Origin: an uncultured Cohaesibacter sp.
GTDB taxonomy: Bacteria > Pseudomonadota > Alphaproteobacteria > Rhizobiales > Cohaesibacteraceae
Assembly: GCF_963682185.1 (NCBI RefSeq)
Contig: NZ_OY821667.1
Coordinates: 434,001 to 498,000 of the forward strand
Direction: 5' to 3'
DNA length: 64,000 nt
Shown one piece after another: positions 57,004 through 64,000 of this stretch. The notes under the pieces were generated by a model that saw only the letters and a program-made list of their open reading frames with translations, was not told the origin of the DNA and made no database searches. Position numbers and translations under genes: made by a program. Position 1 is the stretch's first letter. Each line of letters begins with the position of its first letter.

Positions 57004-60000
57004 ATGCGTGTAGAGCGGCGCTATACCACTGAAGGAAAATCAGCATACGATTCCATCGAGTTTCGTAAGGCTACGAGTGAAATCCGCAACCCGGACGGGT
57101 CCATCGTATTTCGCCTCGAAAATATCGATGTGCCCACAAGCTGGTCTCAAGTGGCCGCAGATATTCTTGCTCAGAAATATTTCCGCAAGGCAGGCGTGCC
57201 GGCTGTTCTGAAACGCGTTGAAGAAAATTCCGTTCCATCCTGGCTGTGGCGCTCCGTGCCGGACGAAGACGCGCTGAGCCAGCTCCCCGAAGACGAACGC
57301 TTCGGCCCGGAAATGACTTCCCAGCAGGTCTTTGACCGTCTCGCAGGTACATGGACCTATTGGGGCTGGAAAGGTGGCTATTTTGACACCGACGCCGACG
57401 CCCGCGCCTTTTATGACGAACTGCGCTACATGCTCTGCACCCAGCGCGTCGCCCCGAACTCTCCGCAGTGGTTCAACACCGGCCTGCATTGGGCCTATGG
57501 CATCGACGGTCCGAGCCAGGGTCACCATTATGTCGACTTTGAAACCGGCCGCCTGACCCGCTCCGCAACCGCTTATGAACATCCGCAGCCGCATGCCTGC
57601 TTCATCCAGTCCATCTCTGATGATCTGGTCAACGAAGGCGGCATCATGGATCTGTGGGTGCGCGAAGCTCGTCTGTTCAAATATGGTTCCGGTACCGGCA
57701 CCAACTTCTCCTCTTTGCGCTCCGAAGGCGAACCCCTTTCCGGTGGCGGCAAGAGCTCTGGCCTGATGTCCTTCCTGAAAATCGGCGACCGCGCCGCTGG
57801 CGCCATCAAGTCTGGCGGCACCACGCGCCGCGCAGCCAAGATGGTTGTGGTCGACATCGACCATCCGGATATCGAGGCCTACATCAACTGGAAGGTGAAG
57901 GAAGAAGAGAAGGTCGCCGCAATCGTTACCGGCTCCAAGATCGTTTCCAAGCACCTCAAAGCCATCATGAAGGCCTGTGTCAATTGCCAAGGCTCCAACG
58001 ATGAATGCTTTGACCCGGCAAAGAACCCTGCCCTCAAGCGCGAAATCCGCGCTGCAAAGAAGATGCAGGTTCCGGAAAACTATATCCGTCGCGTCATCCA
58101 GTTTGCCAAACAGGGCTACAAGGATATCGAGTTTGATACCTACAACACCGATTGGGATAGCGCAGCTTATCTGACGGTGGCTGGCCAGAACTCGAACAAC
58201 TCCGTTCGCATCACCGATGACTTCCTCAACGCAGTGAAGGAAGACCGCGACTGGAACCTCATTGGCCGCATCAAGGGCGACGTTCGCAAGACCGTAAAAG
58301 CGAAAGAGCTTTGGGAACAGATCGGCTACGCCGCATGGGCTTCTGCCGATCCGGGCCTGCAGTTCCACACCACGATCAACGACTGGCACACATGCCTGGC
58401 TGATGGCGAGATCATCGCCTCCAACCCCTGCTCGGAATATATGTTCCTTGACAATACGGCATGTAACCTGGCCTCCATCAACCTTCTGCAGTTTCTGCAG
58501 CAGGACGGCAACTTCGCTGTCGAGGAATTCGAACATACCGTCCGTCTGTGGACCATGGTTCTGGAAATCTCGGTTCTGATGGCCCAGTTCCCGTCTCCGG
58601 AAATCGCAGAGCGGTCTTATCTTTATCGTACCCTTGGTCTGGGCTATGCCAACATCGGCGGCTTGCTGATGACCTCCGGTATCCCTTATGACAGCGACGA
58701 AGGCCGCGCCATCTGTGCCGCCATCTCCGCACTCATGACCGGCACGTCTTATGCCACCTCGGCTGAAATGGCCAAGGAACTGGGTGCCTTCGAGCGCTAT
58801 GAGGCCAACTCGTCCCACATGTTGCGTGTCATCCGCAACCATCGCCGTGCAGCCTATGGCCACACCGATGGCTATGAGGATCTCGACATCAATCCGGTGC
58901 CGCTCGACCATGAAAGCTGCAAGGACAAGGCCCTGATCAACCATGCTGTCGAAGCATGGGACAAGGCCCTCGAACTCGGCCAGCAATATGGCTATCGCAA
59001 CGCCCAGACCACCGTGGTCGCCCCAACCGGCACCATCGGCCTTGTCATGGACTGCGACACCACCGGCATCGAGCCAGACTTCGCTCTGGTCAAATTCAAG
59101 AAACTCGCTGGTGGCGGTTACTTCAAGATCATCAACCGTACCGTTCCTAATGCCTTGAAAAAGCTTGGTTATAACGACCAACAGATCAAAGACATCGAAA
59201 CCTATGCGGTTGGCCATGGCACGCTGAAAAGCTGCAACGCCATCAGCCACAACGCCCTGAAGGACAAAGGCCTGACGGACGAGAAGCTGGAAACCATCGA
59301 AGGTGGTCTTGCCAGTGCATTCGACATCAAGTTTGCCTTCAACAAGTGGACCCTTGGCGAAGACTTCTGCAAAGAGGTGCTTGGCGCGAGCGATGAACAG
59401 CTTGACGATCCGCATTTCGATCTGCTGGCCCACATGGGCTTCAGCAAGGAAGAAATCGACGTTGCCAACATTCATGTCTGCGGTGCCATGACCCTTGAAG
59501 GCGCTCCGCACCTGAAGGATGAGCATCTTCCGGTCTTTGACTGCGCCAACCCATGTGGCCGCATCGGCAAGCGTTATCTCTCGGTGGAAAGCCACATCCG
59601 TATGATGGCAGCGTCCCAGCCCTTCATCACCGGCGCGATCTCCAAGACGATCAATATGCCGAATGATGCATCGGTTGAGGATTGCAAGAACGCCTACATG
59701 ATGTCCTGGCAGCTGGCACTGAAAGCCAACGCCCTGTATCGCGATGGTTCCAAGCTGTCCCAGCCGCTCAACAGCCAGCTGTTGGACGACGATGAGGACG
59801 AGGCGGAAGATGCTGTCGAAGCAATTGCTGCTGCACCAATGCCGGAACGTGCGGCTCTGGTGTCCGAGAAGGTTGTCGAGCGTGTGGTTGAACGGGTTGT
59901 CGAGCACCGCGTGCGCGAACGTCTCAAACTGCCTGATCGCCGTAAGGGCTACACCCAGAAGGCAACTGTTGGCGGCCATAAGGTTTACTTGCGTACAGGC

Positions 60001-60720
60001 GAATATGACGATGGTCAGATCGGCGAAATCTTCATCGATATGCACAAGGAAGGCGCCGCTTTCCGTAGCTTGATGAACAACTTTGCAATCGCCATTTCTC
60101 TCGGCCTGCAATATGGTGTGCCGCTTGATGAATATGTCGACGCCTTCACCTTCACCCGGTTTGAACCGGCTGGCATGGTGCAGGGCAACGAAGCCATCAA
60201 GAACGCCACGTCCATTCTTGACTATGTCTTCCGCGAGCTGGCCGTGTCCTATCTGGATCGCCACGATCTGGCTCACGTCAATCCGGATGACATCGCCACG
60301 ACCTCGACGGGCAAAGGCAGCGCCGAAGGGAAGATCCCTGTTCCGATTTCCAAGGGGCTTCTGCGCGGTAAGGCTGAACGCTTCAAACTCGTGGATGGCA
60401 AGGAATATGCGCGTCTGCAGGAAGAGCACGCCCATAACCATAGTCATGACCATGATCATGATCACAGTCATGCGGCGACGCCAACCACCAAGACGGCCAT
60501 TCCGTCCAGCTCGGCAACGATGCTCAAACCGGACAGTCAGGTTCAGCCAGGCTCAGCCCCAGCTGTCGGAAAGACCGAGAGCAAGGCAGACCAGATCGCA
60601 CTGGCCCGCATGAAAGGCTATGAAGGCGAAAGCTGCCCAGAATGCGGCAACTTCACCATGGTGCGCAACGGCACCTGCCTGAAATGCGACACCTGTGGTG
60701 CAACGAGCGGCTGCTCTTAA
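57004..60720 (+). CDS. nrdJ: Class II (adenosylcobalamin-dependent) ribonucleoside reductase
   Basis: Reduces ribonucleotides to deoxyribonucleotides with coenzyme B12, with or without oxygen. 1238 residues from ATG 57004 (AAGGGG upstream). The catalytic barrel has [26 protein letters not shown], and the NPCSE motif in [21 protein letters not shown] conserved C-terminal region (about 950-1100) includes a repetitive Val/Arg/Glu helix [20 protein letters not shown]. Before the tail is a His-rich insert [17 protein letters not shown] (near 1142-1160). It ends with a zinc-ribbon of four cysteines, CPECGNF...[13 protein letters not shown]. No NrdA/NrdB is in the window. Confidence 0.97.
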   Translation: MRVERRYTTEGKSAYDSIEFRKATSEIRNPDGSIVFRLENIDVPTSWSQVAADILAQKYFRKAGVPAVLKRVEENSVPSWLWRSVPDEDALSQLPEDERFGPEMTSQQVFDRLAGTWTYWGWKGGYFDTDADARAFYDELRYMLCTQRVAPNSPQWFNTGLHWAYGIDGPSQGHHYVDFETGRLTRSATAYEHPQPHACFIQSISDDLVNEGGIMDLWVREARLFKYGSGTGTNFSSLRSEGEPLSGGGKSSGLMSFLKIGDRAAGAIKSGGTTRRAAKMVVVDIDHPDIEAYINWKVKEEEKVAAIVTGSKIVSKHLKAIMKACVNCQGSNDECFDPAKNPALKREIRAAKKMQVPENYIRRVIQFAKQGYKDIEFDTYNTDWDSAAYLTVAGQNSNNSVRITDDFLNAVKEDRDWNLIGRIKGDVRKTVKAKELWEQIGYAAWASADPGLQFHTTINDWHTCLADGEIIASNPCSEYMFLDNTACNLASINLLQFLQQDGNFAVEEFEHTVRLWTMVLEISVLMAQFPSPEIAERSYLYRTLGLGYANIGGLLMTSGIPYDSDEGRAICAAISALMTGTSYATSAEMAKELGAFERYEANSSHMLRVIRNHRRAAYGHTDGYEDLDINPVPLDHESCKDKALINHAVEAWDKALELGQQYGYRNAQTTVVAPTGTIGLVMDCDTTGIEPDFALVKFKKLAGGGYFKIINRTVPNALKKLGYNDQQIKDIETYAVGHGTLKSCNAISHNALKDKGLTDEKLETIEGGLASAFDIKFAFNKWTLGEDFCKEVLGASDEQLDDPHFDLLAHMGFSKEEIDVANIHVCGAMTLEGAPHLKDEHLPVFDCANPCGRIGKRYLSVESHIRMMAASQPFITGAISKTINMPNDASVEDCKNAYMMSWQLALKANALYRDGSKLSQPLNSQLLDDDEDEAEDAVEAIAAAPMPERAALVSEKVVERVVERVVEHRVRERLKLPDRRKGYTQKATVGGHKVYLRTGEYDDGQIGEIFIDMHKEGAAFRSLMNNFAIAISLGLQYGVPLDEYVDAFTFTRFEPAGMVQGNEAIKNATSILDYVFRELAVSYLDRHDLAHVNPDDIATTSTGKGSAEGKIPVPISKGLLRGKAERFKLVDGKEYARLQEEHAHNHSHDHDHDHSHAATPTTKTAIPSSSATMLKPDSQVQPGSAPAVGKTESKADQIALARMKGYEGESCPECGNFTMVRNGTCLKCDTCGATSGCS

Positions 60721-60725
60721 CGAAA

Positions 60726-60765
60726 TTAATATTGCCGAACCTTCTTTAAGGTTCGGCAATATTAA
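60726..60765 (+). terminator. 18-bp inverted repeat after nrdJ
   Basis: Two perfect 18-base arms (60726-60743 and 60748-60765) around a CTTT tetraloop, five bases after the nrdJ stop. The outer arms are A/T-rich; the lack of a T-tract makes it atypical, but the length argues for a strong mRNA 3' end structure. Confidence 0.7.
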
Positions 60766-60831
60766 TAAGAACAGAACAAGCACAAATATGCATAAGTAAC
60801 TTAGACCGAATTCTCCTATTACAAAAATGGC

Positions 60832-60852
60832 CGTCGCATCAATGATGCGACG
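60832..60852. repeat. Stem-loop between nrdJ and the small basic gene
   Basis: CGTCGCATC-AAT-GATGCGACG, a 9-bp perfect stem with a 3-base loop. T residues occur downstream only on the minus strand. Role unknown. Confidence 0.45.
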
Positions 60853-60996
60853 ACCAAAATTACCCGTGCAGAAATTGCCTGAGCACTGACGGGCGATGAA
60901 CAAAACTAACGTGTTGTCCAATACTTCGCAGATAGGATTTAGCAGGAATAGTTTTGGGTGTCGAGCGGAACTTGGCGTTATGAAAAGGAGCCTAAC

Positions 60997-61170
60997 ATGG
61001 CGACAAATCCTCCATCTGGTGATGGACATAGAAACGGAATGGTTAAAGGCCGTTCCCAAACTCATAACCCTAAAACTAATACTTGGACGAAGAGAGATTC
61101 TTCAACAGGTCGTTTTATGGACGGGAAAAAAGGCGGTACGCCTTTCAAAGGTGTACGCAAGGAAAAGTAA
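60997..61170 (+). CDS. Small conserved-looking basic protein, 57 residues
   Basis: From ATG 60997, with AGGAGCCTAAC just upstream, the ORF encodes 57 residues rich in Gly, Lys, Thr and Asn: MATNPPSGDGHRNGMVKGRS, QTHNPKTNTWTKRDSSTGRF, MDGKKGGTPFKGVRKEK. I recall similar small proteins (KRD-TGRFMD...KPFKGVRKEK) as widespread uncharacterised proteins. Function unknown; a nucleic-acid or ribosome link is only a guess from charge. It is followed by its own terminator. Confidence 0.75.
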   Translation: MATNPPSGDGHRNGMVKGRSQTHNPKTNTWTKRDSSTGRFMDGKKGGTPFKGVRKEK

Positions 61171-61194
61171 AAGCTCTCTTCCTTACTAATATAG

Positions 61195-61226
61195 AAAGCC
61201 CCGTTCACATCGAGCGGGGCTTTTTC
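61195..61226 (+). terminator. Terminator after the small basic gene
   Basis: GCCCCG-11-CGGGGC with AAA before and TTTTTC after; about 25 bases after the stop codon. Confidence 0.85.
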
Positions 61227-61253
61227 ATTTCATAAAAAGAGAGCTAAGCCTTG

Positions 61254-61877
61254 TCAGCGTTGCGTCAGAGCGAGCTTCGCACCAAGCGCCACAAAGGTCG
61301 CAGCAAAGCCGCGTTTCAACCACGCCATCACAGCCGGACGAGACAACAGCTTGTCCCGCACAGAGGCCGCCGCAACACCAACAAGGGCAAAAACAAGAAG
61401 CGTCATCACCATGAAGATGCCTCCCAATTCCACCATATCGAACATCGGACTTGCTGTGTTCACATCGATGAATTGCGGCAGGAAAGCGAGAAAAAAGATC
61501 GACAGTTTCGGGTTGAGTAGATTGAGTAAAATCCCGTCGCGCACGATGCCTAAAGCTGACGGCCCTTGCACGGATGCATCATCCAGATGATCCGCATCAA
61601 ACTGTTCCTTGTCCTTCAACATCTTGTAGGCCATGAACAGAAGATAGGCGACGCCTGCAAATTTGACCATCTGAAAGGCCATTGCACTGGCATGCAACAG
61701 GGCGGCAAGCCCCAGCACCGCCGCGGTGATATGAGAGATAATCGAGAGTGTGCCGCCTAGTGCAGCAAGCAACCCCATGCGCAAGCCTCTGCGCAAGGTT
61801 ACAACGAGCGTGTAGATCATGCCCGTTCCCGGCGTTATCACAATAAAAAGCGAAGTGAGAAGGAATTCAATGGTCAT
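61254..61877 (-). CDS. LysE/RhtB-family amino-acid exporter
   Basis: 207 residues with about six hydrophobic membrane segments. The N-terminal FLLTSLFIVITPGTGMIYTLVVTLRRGLRMGL and IVRDGILLNLLNPKLSIFFLAFLPQFI are family hallmarks (P-G...R-G...NP-K). Exports amino acids such as homoserine, threonine or lysine; the substrate is not decidable. ATG 61877 is chosen because the family starts there; 21 upstream codons look non-membrane. Confidence 0.93.
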   Translation of the reverse strand: MTIEFLLTSLFIVITPGTGMIYTLVVTLRRGLRMGLLAALGGTLSIISHITAAVLGLAALLHASAMAFQMVKFAGVAYLLFMAYKMLKDKEQFDADHLDDASVQGPSALGIVRDGILLNLLNPKLSIFFLAFLPQFIDVNTASPMFDMVELGGIFMVMTLLVFALVGVAAASVRDKLLSRPAVMAWLKRGFAATFVALGAKLALTQR

Positions 61878-61970
61878 GGCGATCGACAATCTGTTAGCTG
61901 GAGCTATCCGATAGCATACCAGTAAAACTGGAATTGCCAATCCTGCCGCTCTTACAGTCTCAAAGGCGTA

Positions 61971-62312
61971 TCACTTGCCAATATCCTTGAATTTGCAATT
62001 GTCGATCGTCTGAAAATGCGTGATGAGATAGCTGTCCTTGCCATAAAACTCAAAACGGCACCCAAAGCGCGCGCCACCAAAGGGTTGGATATTGGCCTTA
62101 ACCTCGGTATTCTCGCTGACATTCAGACAAATCACATCACCAACAGGCAAATTGCGCTCAATCTGCCCGCTCTTGCTTTTCAACAGTATATAGAGCGTTT
62201 GATCTGCTCCATTTTCAAGACAAGCAGCCCATGCAGACACACTCAAAGGAAACGCCAAAATCGTATAAGCAAAAATCGCCCTGGCACCGGCGAACAAAAA
62301 TTTTCTTCTCAT
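61971..62312 (-). CDS. Hypothetical secreted protein, 113 residues
   Basis: Signal peptide (AIFAYTILAFPLSVSAWAA) followed by about 84 residues containing four cysteines (ACLENG, VICLNV, GCRFEF, NCKFKD), which could form two disulfides. No domain recognised. AAAGGG precedes the ATG. It lies upstream of lysE on the same strand, 93 bases away. Confidence 0.65.
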   Translation of the reverse strand: MRRKFLFAGARAIFAYTILAFPLSVSAWAACLENGADQTLYILLKSKSGQIERNLPVGDVICLNVSENTEVKANIQPFGGARFGCRFEFYGKDSYLITHFQTIDNCKFKDIGK

Positions 62313-62614
62313 AAGAACATCCCTTTCGACACGGCAATTTTATTTGAAATGATGCAAAATTCTGATTTAATACATCTTTCTACAAAAATACTATAAATCA
62401 CTTTTGTAAAAATTTCGAAAAAGACTGTCATTTATAATATTAATACTATTCTCAAAGAGGTTAGTAGATCAGGACAATCTTTTGTCGCTCTTGAATTCGC
62501 AAGAATGCACACATAATTGCAACACCAAGGCCCACATCGCTGCCTATTTAACATTTCCGCTTGACCTTTTTGTCAAAACACCTGAAAAGGCCAGAGGAAA
62601 AGGAGAATAAATAA
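62313..62614. other. Divergent region upstream of amn
   Basis: 302 bases, AT-rich in the left half, no gene. A dyad TTGAC-6-GTCAA (62571-62586) lies 28 bases before the amn start and may be an operator or part of the amn promoter. Confidence 0.4.
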
Positions 62615-64000
62615 ATGAAGACAGCCTTTTCCACGATCGCACCGGATCGCTTCAGCCACGAAACATTTCGTGATGCAGAAGCCGCCATTCAGCGACTACT
62701 GGATATTTATCAAGTTCATACTGAATTCCTCAGAGATGCTTTCACGCGTGTGGCCCATAATGATGTGCCAACTACGGGGCGCTATCGTGCGACCTATCCA
62801 GAAATCCGCATGACGACGGATACCCATGCCCAGATAGACTCCCGCCTGTCCTTTGGCCATGTCCCGGGGCCTGGAACCTATTCCACCACCATCTCCCGTC
62901 CGGACCTGTTCAGCCACTATCTCAAGCAACAGATCGAGTTGCTACTGTCCAATCATAACGTCGCGATTGAAGTGGGGCCTTCCATGACCCCAATCCCCAT
63001 TCACTTTGCCTGGCCAAATGGCATGAATGTGGAAGGTGCCCTGCCCGAAGCATGGTCTCGCCCCTTGCGCGACGTATTTGACGTGCCTGATTTGGCCATC
63101 ACCGATGATGCGATCGTCAACGGCACACAGCATTATGGCCCTGATGAAGTCGTCCCGCTGGCGCCCTTCACCGGCCCGCGCATCGACTATTCGCTGCATA
63201 GACTGGCCCATTACACCGCCACGAAACCGGAGCATTTCCAGAATTTCATCCTGTTCACAAACTACCAGTTTTACATCGACGAGTTTGTAAACTGGGCCCG
63301 AGAGCAGATGGCAAATGGCTCCGAAGACTATGAGGAATTTGTGGAGGTCGGCAATCAGGTGACCCCTTCGGGTGCAACCGAGCCTGTTGAGGGCGAAGCA
63401 CCGCCGCGCCTGCCGCAAATGCCCGCCTATCACCTAAAGCGCAAAGACCAGAATGGCATTACGCTGGTCAATATCGGCGTCGGCCCATCCAATGCCAAAA
63501 CCATCACGGACCACATCGCCGTCCTACGCCCTCACGCATGGCTCATGCTTGGCCACTGCGCCGGCCTGCGCAACACCCAGCGTCTGGGTGACTATGTTCT
63601 GGCTCACGGCTATGTGCGCGAAGATCATGTTCTGGATGCCGACTTGCCCACATGGGTGCCCATTCCGGCACTTGCGGAAATTCAAGTCGCATTGGAAGAT
63701 GCAGTCGCAGACATTACAGGCCTCAAGAATTACGAGCTCAAGCGCATCATGCGAACCGGCACCGTTGCCTCCATAGACAACCGGAACTGGGAACTGCGCG
63801 ACCATAAGGAACCGGTCGAACGGTTGTCTCAATCCCGCGCCATTGGCCTTGATATGGAATCGGCAGCCATCGCGGCAAACGGCTTCCGCTTCCGCGTGCC
63901 CTACGGCACCTTGCTCTGTGTGTCAGACAAGCCCTTGCATGGAGAATTGAAGCTGCCCGGCATGGCCAGCGACTTCTACACCCAGCAGGTTCGCCAGCAT
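62615..64000 (+). CDS. amn: AMP nucleosidase (runs off the right edge)
   Basis: Hydrolyses AMP to adenine and ribose-5-phosphate, controlling adenylate pools. The first 462 codons are seen. The N-terminal regulatory domain (TTGRYRATYPEIRMTTDTHAQIDSRLSFG) and the nucleoside-phosphorylase-like catalytic domain (VNIGVGPSNAKTITDHIAVLRPHAWLMLGHCAGLR, AIGLDMESAAIAANGFRFRVPYGTLLCVSDKP) match Amn. AGGAAAAGGAG precedes the ATG at 62615. The last part, a few dozen residues, is outside the window. Confidence 0.95.
   Translation, partial: MKTAFSTIAPDRFSHETFRDAEAAIQRLLDIYQVHTEFLRDAFTRVAHNDVPTTGRYRATYPEIRMTTDTHAQIDSRLSFGHVPGPGTYSTTISRPDLFSHYLKQQIELLLSNHNVAIEVGPSMTPIPIHFAWPNGMNVEGALPEAWSRPLRDVFDVPDLAITDDAIVNGTQHYGPDEVVPLAPFTGPRIDYSLHRLAHYTATKPEHFQNFILFTNYQFYIDEFVNWAREQMANGSEDYEEFVEVGNQVTPSGATEPVEGEAPPRLPQMPAYHLKRKDQNGITLVNIGVGPSNAKTITDHIAVLRPHAWLMLGHCAGLRNTQRLGDYVLAHGYVREDHVLDADLPTWVPIPALAEIQVALEDAVADITGLKNYELKRIMRTGTVASIDNRNWELRDHKEPVERLSQSRAIGLDMESAAIAANGFRFRVPYGTLLCVSDKPLHGELKLPGMASDFYTQQVRQH

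Noticed and set aside
57040..60471. A 1143-codon open frame antisense to nrdJ
   Set aside because: It mirrors the strongly codon-biased nrdJ, has no ribosome-binding site, and its translation shows no domain. It is a codon-usage shadow.

Overview
The window is a gene-dense, core-type chromosomal segment of an alphaproteobacterium, most likely of the order Hyphomicrobiales (Rhizobiales). This placement is inferred from gene order and family content. The indicators are tig-clpP-clpX-lon beside tRNA-Leu, nnr-glnB-glnA, a complete SUF operon headed by an IscS-type desulfurase, divergent anmK/tyrS, a prfB-mrcA-amiC block divergent from rne, M48 protease-dsbA-aroQ-accB-accC-aat-DUF2155-NDUFA12, a mitochondrial-type complex I accessory subunit, and a B12-dependent class II ribonucleotide reductase. 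A marine lineage such as Cohaesibacter would fit, but that cannot be proved from the sequence alone. No insertion sequence, prophage, CRISPR array, toxin-antitoxin pair or defence island was found.

Layout. 1-5.1 kb (minus): lon (cut by the window edge), clpX, clpP, tig and tRNA-Leu(TAG), with a heat-shock-type sigma-32 promoter in front of lon. 5.3-10.9 kb: an orphan P-loop kinase, the bifunctional NAD(P)H-hydrate repair enzyme, glnB-glnA behind a textbook sigma-54 promoter, and a histidine-phosphatase-like gene with a small membrane ORF. 11.5-19.1 kb (plus): parE overlapping a secreted TIGR02301-type gene, three unrecognised genes, a DEAD-box RNA helicase and a GGDEF diguanylate cyclase. 19.2-27.1 kb (minus): iscS-sufB-cupin-sufC-sufD-sufS-sufT-sufA, with a promoter, an iron-regulator-like dyad and a 20-bp palindrome ahead of iscS. 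27.5-31.5 kb: alpha/beta hydrolase, methyltransferase, anmK and tyrS.

31.6-43.1 kb is dominated by the cell envelope: a large AsmA/YhdP-like protein, an M23 peptidase, PBP1A and an AmiC-type amidase. It also holds the peroxiredoxin Bcp and prfB, which carries an intact programmed +1 frameshift. 43.9-47.0 kb is rne, behind a long, structured leader. 47.1-56.3 kb: aminotransferase, M48/TPR protease, DsbA-like oxidoreductase, aroQ, accB-accC, aat, DUF2155, NDUFA12 and a response regulator. 57.0-64.0 kb: nrdJ with tandem NrdR boxes and a His-rich insert, a conserved-looking 57-residue protein, a LysE exporter, a small secreted protein, and amn running off the right edge.

The genes work together mainly as housekeeping modules: protein quality control (Tig, ClpXP, Lon), nitrogen control (GlnB/GlnA), Fe-S assembly (SUF), peptidoglycan synthesis, turnover and recycling (PBP1A, AmiC, M23, AnmK), RNA decay (RNase E, helicase) and fatty-acid initiation (AccB/AccC). 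Nothing here looks like a wholly new system. The points most worth following up are the cupin gene embedded in the suf operon with its leader elements, the regulatory repeats around glnB-glnA, the rne leader, the His-rich NrdJ tail, and several small or orphan genes.
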